Shown here one piece after another: positions 46,201 through 57,190 of a stretch of DNA of 64,000 nt (position 1 is its first letter; each line of letters starts with the position of its first letter). The position numbers were made by a program, and so were the translations under genes. The notes under the pieces are model-generated. The model worked only from the letters and a program-made list of their open reading frames with translations, searched no databases and was not told where the DNA came from. Source of the stretch: Selaginella moellendorffii (Eukaryota; Streptophyta; Lycopodiopsida; Selaginellales; Selaginellaceae); contig NW_003314354.1 of assembly GCF_000143415.4 (NCBI RefSeq), positions 410,575 through 474,574 of the forward strand, read 5' to 3'.

Positions 46201-47325
46201 TAAGGTGCCAAGGTGAGATCACTAGGTGATCTTATGGCCAGAAAAGGACAAGGTCCTTGGTTGGCTAAGGAATGAAGTTCCTGGTTCAAAATGTTGAAAT
46301 TGAACTGTTTAAGGTGGTGTGGCTTGGTCGTGATAACCAAGTGGGAAGAGCACCTAAGGGAAATAAACTATGTCCGTGCGATGGCATAGTGAGTCCGAGG
46401 AAAGTAGTCTCTATAAAAGACCCATGGGAGGGTCACGAAGTTGGGCCGTGGATAGAGCCCATAGCAGAAGATGCTAAAGAGACGTACTAGGGGTGAACAT
46501 CCTCCGGACTTGGCAAAGAAGAGTCTTTGCTATGGAACCGAAACAATACCTCAAGGAGGGAGGTAGAGATTCGATGTTGCTTGGTGCAACAATCAACGGA
46601 TAGGAGCAAAAGATGAGTGGCCAAGATAGGGCCGTGGAATCCCTTGGAAGGAATCCAAGTGACAAAGTTAGGCGAGGAACACTAATGTGTTGGACGCTAA
46701 CAAGTTGCGGGAAAGGAAGTGTGTTTCCAAGGAGGGATTCCGAATTGCTCCGATTTGGCGAAAGTGGAAGCTCCAAGGGAGGGAGCGGTAAGGTAGCCAA
46801 ATGATAGGGCGATGGACAACCCTAGCACAAAGTGTGATAAATGGAACTTAGTGCCCAAGGTAACACGAAATAGAAGAGAGGATGATGGTGCCCTCAAGTA
46901 ATGAACTCAATAGGATAGGGAAGTGGAGTCGCACAATCTATGCAATGCAAGGTGTTGGAGACACCTAGGAAATTGACTCCAAGAAGTCAAAATTCAAAGT
47001 TCCAAAGTGCAAAGGTTATATCGATGGAAATTGAGACTACTCAAGAAGGAGTAGTGGCATTGACTTAGAGAAGGGTCTCTAAGAGGTTTAGCGAGAACTA
47101 AACCAATAAAAGGAGAGAACCATTACATGTGGTCCAATCAGTCTCTAAGTTGGAGAGACTACGCTCCTTAAAGGATGGACAAGGCATGGTGAGCCTTTGA
47201 TGTCAAACCATAGACAAAGATTGGCTAGGTGCCAAGGATGGAAATGGTAACACGTGTGGGTGTTACTTTATGAAAGGGTTTACCGTTCGATGAGGACATC
47301 GAACTTCGTCTATGGGTGGTGGAGT
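43264..47325 (+). other. Retrotransposon interior without recognisable coding genes
   Basis: Only ORFs below 110 codons; none resembles protease, reverse transcriptase, RNase H, integrase or a gag zinc knuckle. The GGTTCGAGTCCC string occurs twice at about 45,809 and 45,838; the second can form a T-arm-like hairpin (TTGGG/CCCAA). Confidence 0.7.
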
Positions 47326-49163
47326 TGTGAGACACAAAATCCCTAGGCCCCAAAGTGGAGCCGGAAGGGCACCACATGGTAGTGGCCGAAGCGAGAGCCA
47401 AACGAGCGTAACACGTTTGGACCAAAAGCTCCGACTTGAAAAGTCAAGAGCGGGAGTGGAACTCCCAACGAAGTGCTCGAGGAACGAGCACGAAGCGAGC
47501 AAAAGGTGAGGCTCCAAAAAGGGACCCAAAAGGACCAACACATGACACGTGGGAGTGTCCGAGATGGACTCTAGTTGGAGTCCGAAATGGAGTCCGAGAT
47601 GGAGTCCGAAGTGGAGTCTGAGGTGGACCCGAGATGGACCCGAGTTGGAGTCCGAAGTGGAGTCCGAGATGGACCCGAGATGGAGTCCGAGATGGAGTCC
47701 GAAGTGGAGTCCGAGGTGGATCCGAGATGGACCCGAGTTGGAGTCCGAAGTGGAGTCCGAGATGGACCCGAGATGGAGCCCGAGATGGAGTCCGAAGTGG
47801 AGTCCGAGATGGATCCGAGATGGACCCGAGTTGGAGTCCGAGGTGGACCCGAGATGGACCCGAAATGGAGTCCGAGATGGAGTCCGAGATGGACACGAGA
47901 TGGAGTCCGAGATGGAGTCCGAGCTGGACCCGAGATGGACCCGAGATGGAGTCCGAGATGGAGTCCGAGATGGAGTCCGAAGTCGAGACCGAGACCGGGA
48001 CCGAGACCGGGACCGAGACCGGGACCGAGACCGAGACCGAGACCGAGATCGGGACTGAGACCGAGACCGAGGCCGAGGCCGAGACCGAGCCCGAGCCCGA
48101 GTCCGAGTCCGAGTCCGAGTCCGAGTCCGAGTCCGAGTCCGAGTCCGAGTCCGAGTCCGGAGCCTGAGAGGGTGAAAGCCCAAAGCGTTCGTCTCCCAGA
48201 CCCTGGGGGGTTTGGTGAGCTCCAAAAGTATAGTAGGGGGAGGACTGCAGTGGAGCCAGTTTGGCCAGGAAAGGCCAGTTTGGCCCAGGAAGGCCGGACC
48301 CAGTGTTGGGTGATGAGCTGCCCACTGGGAAGTCCAAGACTAGAGTGAACACGGACCGACAAGCGGGGTAGCTTGGTGAAGTGTTCAAGAGCCGGCTCTA
48401 GTTCCCCCGGGAGATCGACTGGCCGATGCTCCCAGTCCAAGTGTGGGTGGCACTACCTACTTGGATACCAGGCGTGGCTCAACGGAACCTCGCTCTAAGC
48501 CCATGGCTAGAGCACCTAAAGGCGATAGGTGGGGAGAGTACCCAGGTGGCTCGCGTAAGGCCACGGTGTTCCGAAATGTTGTCCCAAAGGCCCAGACTGT
48601 GGAAAGGAAGAGGAGCAGTCCTCTGGGGTAGTGACCAAGGACACAGTCATGTGGTGAGGAAGTCCCAGAGGACCGTGGGACTTAGTGGTCGGGCCTGTGG
48701 GCCTCGATCCAGTGGCAGTGTTGGCAAACACGGCCAGGGGCAGAAAGGGACTTGGTAGGAACTGACAAAGGGACTTTGGGGAAGGCAATTCCCCAGGTCT
48801 GTGGGCATCCTAAGGATGCTAAGGAGTGGATCTAGGATGACCACTCGTGGACACATGGCCCAGTCTTGGAGAGACGAGGTGGTGATGCAAGTGGTGTTGA
48901 ACCACTGGTGCAGCAAAGGTGAATGGGCATGGCCTTAGCGTAACGGGCCGAGATGTCAGTGGTACCTTTGGGTGTCGGTCTCGGGACCGGACACGTGGAG
49001 CACTTGGACCAGGTGCAAGTGTGGAGTGGCATGGATGCCATTCTTGGGGCTAGCAAGTCCCAAGTCCTGAATTGGACTGATGGAGGTTGTGAATGAGACT
49101 CCTCCAAGTGGTCGGAGGTGTGGTTAAGTGACTAAAGTAGAATGGAAAATTTAGTCGCTTACA
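47326..49163 (+). repeat. 3' LTR
   Basis: Matches the 5' LTR except for scattered base changes and loss of one 47-bp stretch of the tandem array (joined near 47,840). Confidence 0.9.
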
Positions 49164-50809
49164 GATATGTGCTTTATATTTCTTACAAAGGTATTTATTG
49201 TAAAAAATAGCCCATCTATTGTCAATAGTATAATCATTTTTATAAAAGTCCATTTGTTAGTGGGTCAGTAGTAATCAGAATAACCATCAACACAATAAAT
49301 AGCTTTAATATTAAATTATTTTGGATAATTTTTAGAGTGTTTATTATTTTATATGTAAGGGCTTCCCATATAGACCATATATCATATGATTTATAATTAT
49401 GTTATGCAATTTTGGTTTTAGCAGTGGGTGTGGCAATTATGCAGTGACAAATTCATTAACCAAGTCATAGTTTTTTATCTTGTCTTTGCTTGATGGTGCT
49501 TTCCGCTGTGTTGTTGATTTCTTCATTTCTCTTGCTCTGGACTGTTGTTTCAGAAGTAACAGGAGTATTTTTATCAATCGTGATAGTGGTTTCCACATTC
49601 CCAGATGGGTAATAAGGACCAGGAGTGTAATATGGAGATTGTGGTAGTGAAATAAAATTAACATTCTCACATTCCTTTGCACTACAACTCTTACTCACAG
49701 ATCTTGTATTTTCCTTGCTTCCCATCTTCTCAAGAACCCTAAAAACTCTTTTGAATGAAGGAATAGTATCTACAGCTGTAAAAGTATTCAAAATATTAAG
49801 TAGTCAAATCAAATATGATAGCTGTAACAGTTGCCATAATAAAATAATATAGTTTTATAAAAGATAGGTTCTCATGAACTTTGTCTTTTTTAAACAATTC
49901 AATCTTATAGAAACTTTTAACTTAGATATTTACGTATTTTAATATTTTAAAGTTTGCTAGAACCTTCATTTGTTCAATTTAGATCTCCTTTGTAATATTT
50001 TTTATTGACTATGTTGACTTGAGTTGACTTGTGTTGAATTGAGCTCAACTCATGAGCTCAACTCAACTTTGGACCATCCCCCAAATGTAATTGTATTCTC
50101 CAAAACTTTATCAAGCTTCCCATTGAGCTCCTTGCCTTCTCCAACTGTCAGCCCTTGAAGTAGCTTGCATCGTCTGTTACACAGCCACCTTCCTTGATCC
50201 TCTACACTATTCAGAAACTTAAGAGCTAGATCTTCTTGCCCAGTCTCTACATTCAAAGTGTTCCAGGAGACAAGCGTGATCGGCTCAAGTTGTTGATCAG
50301 CAAATTGGGCTCATTTGTGTTTCTACAGTGTTAGTGGTGGTCAAGACACAATGGAAAGCATAGGAGGCTTTTTGAGTGCTCAACACAGCCTAGAAAAGGT
50401 GTGCCAATCCTCTGTCTAAGTTTTGTTGCTTGCTAGATTAGTGTTGATCAAATAGCAAACATAGGTAACCTTTGGCTTTCTTGAGCAAAGTGGAATAAGA
50501 ATGTATTTTTAAACCTGAATCTAAAATTAAGCACATTATTGAAACTTAAAGTTAAAACTAAGTCTAAGGCTATAAATGTATTCTCAAATTTTTGATTTTC
50601 TGTTTTTCTCCTCATTAATTATTATATTGAATCCTACTCATTACACAAACCTAAATATGGAAATGTTAGCAATTTGATTAATAACCCCTTTTCCTTGGAT
50701 GATATGAACTTAAAGCTAAACTTAAACATACAAACAAAGAATTATAAAGTAGATTATTTTGATCCTTTATTAATTAATCATTTTTATTTTAGATTAATTC
50801 TTTTTTTAC

Positions 50810-51220
50810 TTAAAGTTTTCTATGAAGACCACCTCCTCCAGATATATCTCCTCCAAGAAGTCCAGCACCACGAGCACCAGCACCCCCACCAGCACCACCA
50901 CCAGCACCCCCACCAGCACCACCACCAGCACCACCACCAACGCCACCACCACCAACGCCACCAGTGCCACCACCAGCACCACCATCACCAACAGCACCAG
51001 TACCACCACCAGCACCCCCACCACCACCACCACTCCCATCATCACCAGGACATAAATTTGTATCCATATCAGGATCATCTTTACAAATGCCATCAAAACA
51101 AGCAATATCCCCTTTACACTCATTATGACTTGAACAAGATTCACCACATGTTTTAAGTCTTGCTTCTACAGCTAGAATTAAACTTATAAATGCAAAGAAT
51201 AAAACATAACTATAAGCCAT
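50810..51220 (-). CDS. Secreted six-Cys, Gly-rich protein (unit B copy)
   Basis: Same as 35967-36377 apart from one Asp-to-Gly change in the Gly-rich tail. Same signal peptide and Cys spacing. Flanks are almost identical for more than 1 kb each side, so the pair dates from the local duplication. Confidence 0.65.
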   Translation of the reverse strand: MAYSYVLFFAFISLILAVEARLKTCGESCSSHNECKGDIACFDGICKDDPDMDTNLCPGDDGSGGGGGGAGGGTGAVGDGGAGGGTGGVGGGGVGGGAGGGAGGGAGGGAGGGAGARGAGLLGGDISGGGGLHRKL

Positions 51221-52559
51221 ATTTAATCAAGAGAAAATTTCAGATTGTGTTATGAATCAAAACATCCTTCTTTTATACTACAACTAATTGTTAGTCCTCT
51301 TTACATTTCCTTAATATTATGTTGACACTTGGCTTCAAATAGAACTTTGCATAGCTTCATGGCATGTGCCTTAAAATTGAAGTTTATAATTCTCTAATAT
51401 ATAAAATACAGCTGGATAAACACCAAATGGCTCATTATTATAATATAATATTAGAAATATAAAACCTTTAGTATTACATGGCATAATGTCATGCATGGTC
51501 TACCCAAAGATGGATCACTTTACCCCTACCAGTCCATGGAGTGCACTCTCGAGTCTGATGGTCTCCAGCAATCCACAACAAGGGCAAGAAGCTATGGGAG
51601 ATCAATGCGGACAAGCACGGCTACTGCCATAGTGTCTATTGGGTCCATGGTGATATGTACCATATGAGAACTCTCATTACCAGTTTCTTGGAAGGTGAGT
51701 GATAGAAAAATTTTCATGGCATTATTGACCAATGGAGATAGAATCTTCTTTAGACCAATGCCTAGATATTGTTTGTTACCCTTTATTTTATAACTTTTAA
51801 ATACACCTGACCACCAACAGCCAAATGTTTAGAAAAATACTTAAATTTATCTTGCTGCAGAGCTTTGCCTAATCCAATTGATAGATTTATGGCAGCAGCG
51901 AGGAAGGCACTGATGAGCTAAGTGCCAAGCGAATAAGATTCTAGAAGATTTCTTCTAGGGTTTCATCGTCCGCCTTTGCTAGATGAGGAGCTGTGTCTTT
52001 TGCCCGATCGTTGCCCTGTTCCTAGATTCCATACAAGCATTGTCTTCAGGCAAGTTGCACTCTTCCATTTTGAACACAAAGAGCCCAAAGAATACTTCCA
52101 AGTCCATCTTTGGTGTAGGTGTTGCTACTTGCTCCACAGCCTGCTAGAGAGGTTCCTCCTAGGATGAGCCAAAAACCATTATACTGCAATGAGAGTTGCA
52201 CTCAAGAAGCAATAGGATGAAAATTGTACCTTTGCCATTAGTAGCTCAATAGCACATTACCATAACCAAAATGACACACCACCCAATGCACACCACTCAG
52301 TGCCAATTTTCTTGTGGTGTGCACTTGAAACTCAAAATTGCAGGTCAAAGGTGGCTGAGTAGATAGGGATTTGGAATTATGTCATGTATTTGTTAGTCTA
52401 CTTAAGAATTTCAGCCTAGACTGTATTCATAGTATAAAAGTGTTGATCATATGGTATAAGATTGCCTTGAAGGGGGGTTGCAAGCATTTGAACACGAAGT
52501 TGTTTAGGTGATTTGCACCTTGAGAGAGCAATATAAAGTTGACAATATGTGAAAATAGG

Positions 52560-54207
52560 TTGGGGGAGAAGAAGGTCAAAAGTTTGGCTTTGGGCTTAGA
52601 AATAGTTAAGCAATAACCTAGACAAATTGGGAATTGTCTTCGGGACATCTTAAAAGGGATTTTAACATCAGAAGATGTAAGGGTAATATGTGGAATAAAA
52701 ACTTGCAATCCTATGAATTGTCCTGTGATAATTTCATAATCTAAAATGTTTTGAGATGCTTGCTTGACCATTTCATAAACCAATTTGTGGAGATATGTTC
52801 CTAAGAAGAATCAAAATCACATTTTGTTTTAGAATTAATTTGTGTGGTGGGGTGATTGAATTTAAAAATTTAATTGGGAACTCTTCAGGGTGATCTAAGT
52901 CAACCGTGTCAATGCTCAAGTAACTATATGGAGCACTTGATAGTCTTCCAACAATGTCATTATTTATTTTGATCGTATCATCATTGAGTGGGGTGAGAAT
53001 AATCTTTGATGTAGCTGTGTAAGTTTTTTATAATGTCATTTGTATTTGGGAAAATAAAGTTTACAATAGGTGTAGAGATAGATAGTGCATGTGGTATTTT
53101 GATAATATTTGGTGGGAGACATGGCAACTACAAACTACTATCACCAATTTGACAAGCCATTTAGAAAAACAAAGATTGCTTGAATGCATGTTTTTTATTA
53201 GTGTTAGTGTTGTAAAGAGTGACCATAGTTTATTCATTTTAACTAAGTTTGAAATAATAGAAGTTTGATAGCCATAGGGAACAACAAAAAGAGTTTGATG
53301 AAAGTCACCACTTGTAATCACTGTAACACCTCCAAATGGTTTAGAATTACATTTGAGATGCTTTAAACATTTATCAACTGTAAAGAAAGCATACATGTGG
53401 ACCATATTAATTTCCTTCTATATAAGAATATTTGGTTGTTTAATGGTTTTTCTAGCAACACTATTAATTGTTAAAGTAGAGATAGAAGTCCCATTTAAAG
53501 GAATAAGAAGTTTAAAAGTTGTATGTGCTATTTGACTATATTTTAGTAAAAATACTTGCAATTCCAGTCCATGCCATACTTATTACTTTTTATTTTTTTA
53601 ATTGTCATACTATAATGATGTAGAAAAGTTTTCCCAGTACCATCAGGTCCATCAATAAAGAAACATTGATACTAGTTAGTGTCAATGGCATTCATAATAA
53701 ACTCAAAAATATAACATTTTTTATAACTAAATTTATTTATGTTTGTATTGATTTGGTCTTGTGATGGATCAAGGAGCATGTGTTCGATAATGGGAGTAAG
53801 AGTTGAAAGTGGTAAACCAAAATCACAATTAAATTTATTGTGTAGTTGGAATTTTGAGTTAATATTTAGTAAAGCAATATCAAAATAGTTTATATCATTT
53901 CTAACATAATCCTTAGACATATCAATTTTGAACTGATCCCATAATAGATTTGGATCTTTTAGTGAACAATACAAATAAATAAAAATAAATAACTATCTTA
54001 ATTGGGATGGCATTTTAAAAGTAAAAGCTTTATATATGCAATGTTGCCATTTGCTAAAAGTCCCATTGCCATAACTGCTTGTTTAAAAGAAGATAAAATA
54101 ACACCTTTGACAATACATATTTCCTCAAATGTTATAGCACCTTTTTTATGGAATAATATAAGCCATAAGTGGTATAACTCACTATTAGAAGGAGATATTA
54201 AATACAT
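52560..54207 (-). pseudogene. Helitron helicase, broken but collinear (unit B)
   Basis: Minus strand, in order: YLISPSNSELYHLWLILFHK (54207), LLSTLTPIIEHMLLDPS region (53974-53740), Walker A FFIDGPDGTGKT (near 53660), KPFGGVTVITSGDFHQTLFV (53405 down), and the C-terminal part GLQVFIPHITLTSSDVKIPF (to about 52,570). All are Pif1-type Helitron helicase motifs. Several stops and shifts, so it is not functional. Confidence 0.85.
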
Positions 54208-54914
54208 TCTTGGTATGAGTTTAGCTTTTTATTGATGTAATTGCCATTTATGAAAGGATTTGTTATATATGTAGTGTAATGGAATTTGAGCATATATGTA
54301 TTGCCTTGCATTAGTATCTTGTGTAAGCATTGTTCTATTTTGAGTGGCTCTTTCTAGTGCTTTTTATTCATGATCTGGTATGAAATAGATGTTTTAAAAA
54401 TTAGGAAAATGAATTACAAATTGTATAATAGTTAGTGATTTATCATGCATATGAAACTTAAATATATGCCACATAGCTTCAGAAGTAGAAATATATTGAG
54501 TATCAACAAAACTTGAGTTTTTGTCCCAATTTAAAGTTCCTCATTCTTCATATGCAATTAGGAATTTTAATGTTGCACAGTGATAACCTTTATATACATA
54601 TTGAAATAAATATTTAATAGTTTTAATAGAAGTGCACATCTTTATATTGATATGTGCTTTATATTTCTTATAAAGGTATTTATTATAAAAAATAACCCAT
54701 CTATTGTCAATAGTATAATCATTTTTATAAAAGTCTATCTGTTATTAGGTTGGTCGTAATCAGAATAACCATCAACACAATAAATAGCTTCAATATTAAA
54801 TTATTTTGGATAATTTTTAGAGTATTTATTATTTATATGCTTCCCACATAGACCATATATCCTATGATTTATAATTATGTTATGCAATTTTGGTTTTAGC
54901 AGTGGGTGTGGCAA

Positions 54915-56320
54915 TTATGCAGTGACAAATTCATTAACCAAGTCATAGTTTTTTATCTTGTCTTTGCTTGATAACATTCCTAAGAAATGATAATGAGGCA
55001 AACCTCTTTTCTGGAATTCAATAACATAAATATATGCGATGCATTTCCCAAAAATTCCTTTGATACTTATATCATGTAGAAATTCTTTAAGTTTTAAGTT
55101 GAAAACTCTTGAAATAAGATCAAGTCGATCCTCAAATAATTCATTCAACTCTAAGTTTTACAAAATTTCAGGCCACTTTAGGTTACATATAAATGTAATA
55201 AATAAATCAAATTTTCCAAAATGTATAACAATAACAATAGCATCTTGATAATATTATTGCATTGCTCATGAGCTACCAAGAAATGTAGAAGGTAAAATTA
55301 TAACTTTTCCAAATTTAACATTATTATTAGTAACTCTGTTATTAACATAGTCCATAAGACCTATGTAGTAATCCAAATTTAAGGTGTGAAAGAAATTAAA
55401 GTTGTTAAATTCAACCTTTATATAAGCATCAATCATAAATTGTTGACTAAACTTCCCAGCATGTAGCAATTGATCATAAAGGAAAGAGTTGCCAATGCTA
55501 TCTCATTGAGAAAATTGATATATATAGTACTAAAGTACTGTTACATGTGACTCATTGTGGTAGGTTTTTTCATGCTAACATTTATCACCAAATGGTAAAA
55601 GTAAAGGATAAACCATAGGATTATAATTTTCATTAAGAATAGAAAATTTTTTTGGCTATGAGTTAGATGGATGTATGTATATTCCTCTATCAAAAAATGC
55701 CTCACCCTCATCAATAGCAAAAACAATAGTAACATCATTAGTCAGTGGCAAGTTATAACAATGTAGATTAATACCTTCACTTTTAACAATCATGTAAACA
55801 CTATATTTCAGAGTTCCATTGCAAATTGAGAGACATTGTTCTTGTGATTCAAAATCATACATCATTTGAAAAGCTTGTGCGTATGGGTTTATTATTCTTA
55901 GCAAGTGATCTAATTGTAATAGCAAATTAGGATCATAGTTTGTGTTGAATGGGTTTTGCTTTCTAATATTTGTAGCCTCAGATGCATCAAACATGTAAAG
56001 TTATCCATATGATGGTGGCACGTTTAGTAGCAGGATATGCTGAAACAATATTGTGATAAATTTGACCCTGTATTGTAAAGTAATATGGGACTTTACCACT
56101 TAAATTATCAACATTAACACCCATTGATGCAAAAACCAAATGTTGATTTTATATGTTAATTTTAAAGTTTGAGTTTTTATTTTCATTAAAAAGCATACAC
56201 AATATATGGGGAAGGGAAACCTTTCCATTCTTGCAGCATATTGATCTTGACTCATTTTCAAAATGTAATGCACCACAAAAGACATATATAAATGACATAT
56301 TTCCAATATTAAACACATGT
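54915..56320 (-). pseudogene. Helitron Rep (HUH nuclease) region, broken
   Basis: Upstream part of the same RepHel reading. Helitron_like_N region (56000-55600: NPYAQAFQMMYDF and related), then KVIILPSTFLGSS, QDAIVIVIHFGKFDLFITFIC (55,300-55,180; quoted in part) and the HUH motif context VIEFQKRGLPHYHFLGML (near 55,010). Stops interrupt each block. Not duplicated in unit A. Confidence 0.82.
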
Positions 56321-56879
56321 ATTATATGGTCATTATAATTCTTTTGATGTGCTAATTTATAGACAATATAACTATGACAATTACATGCATTTATATTAGT
56401 TTCATTAGCATTTTAAAGGTCTATATTTGTATGATCTTCATCAGCATGTGCTATGTTTGTATTAGCATCGTCAAAATCTAAAGTAATTTTTGCATTAGCA
56501 TGTTCAAAGTCTAGATTAGTTTCTTCATTAACACATGCAAGGTTGTTGTGAGTGTGAATATATGTGCTAGTGTCAATAGTTGGAGGCAACTAGTGAGGTA
56601 TACTTCTTAATACTTGCGAAGCTAAGGTATATTTGCTAGGGAGGAAGTTTTAAATTAAATGAAATAACCTATCTAGTGCAAATTTAAACTTAAGGCAAGA
56701 AGTAAATGTGAGTGATACATCAATCTAAAAGAAAATCAAAGCACTTATCTTAAAATTTTTAGAGATTGCCAAAACTTGCATTCTTCCACTAGAAAAAAAT
56801 ATATATAAAAAAAATTGAAGACTATATAGTGAGAGCATAATCTGTACATGCCTTAAGCTATAAACAAAAGAGATTAATC

Positions 56880-57190
56880 TAGTAACCAACAAAACCTAGA
56901 CATAGGACTAGCACACCTTTTCCAAGGTGTGGTGAGAATTCAAAAAGCCTCCCATGCTTTTTAGAATACAATGATGCTTGAGCCGTGAGAGGTGGGTGGG
57001 GTTTGCAAGTTCAAGAACTCACCTTAGGCTTGTTCTTTCTCGTGGAAGGATAGAGACTACAAACTCTCTAATAGTTCTTCATAAACCCAAATGAAGATGT
57101 CTCAAATTTCCACAGCACATAAAAATCTAGATTGTTGTGGTTGGGGGCAAAATTAGTGGCTGCCAACCTGACGCTAAACATGGATCTCCA
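56880..57190 (-). repeat. Helitron-family repeat module
   Basis: Reverse complement resembles both 13,655-13,915 and, in its lower part (56,880-56,965), the 35,510-35,610 segment of unit A. Lies upstream of the Rep region on the minus strand. Confidence 0.5.

Larger units (their letters stand above)
41379..49163 (+). mobile_element. Non-autonomous LTR retrotransposon (LARD-like), 7.8 kb
   Basis: LTRs 41379-43263 (1885 bp) and 47326-49163 (1838 bp), TG...CA ends, flanked by GATAT (41374-41378 and 49164-49168). Primer binding site TGGTATCGGAGC at 43267-43278, one base off the usual initiator-Met site; a GGGTGGTGGAG purine tract precedes the 3' LTR. The 4.06-kb interior has no recognisable gag or pol. 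Unit B shows the empty site with a single GATAT near 54,650. The LTRs are nearly identical; the 47-bp length difference is one indel in the tandem array. Confidence 0.92.
34651..49493. repeat. Tandem duplication, left copy (unit A)
   Basis: Direct repeat of 49494-54972 at a constant offset of 14,843 bases up to about 37.6 kb. Both copies begin TGGTGCTTTCCGCTGTG, and both end CTTGTCTTTGCTTGA. Unit A is longer because it contains a 1.5-kb solo LTR (39454-40975) and a 7.8-kb LTR retrotransposon (41379-49163) absent from unit B. It also has an internal inversion. The content is part of a Helitron. Confidence 0.92.
49494..54972. repeat. Tandem duplication, right copy (unit B)
   Basis: Starts at the exact point where unit A ends. 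It keeps the uninterrupted versions of both LTR insertion sites (near 54,268 and 54,650) and the collinear order of the helicase fragments. To its right the Helitron Rep sequence goes on without a break. Confidence 0.92.
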
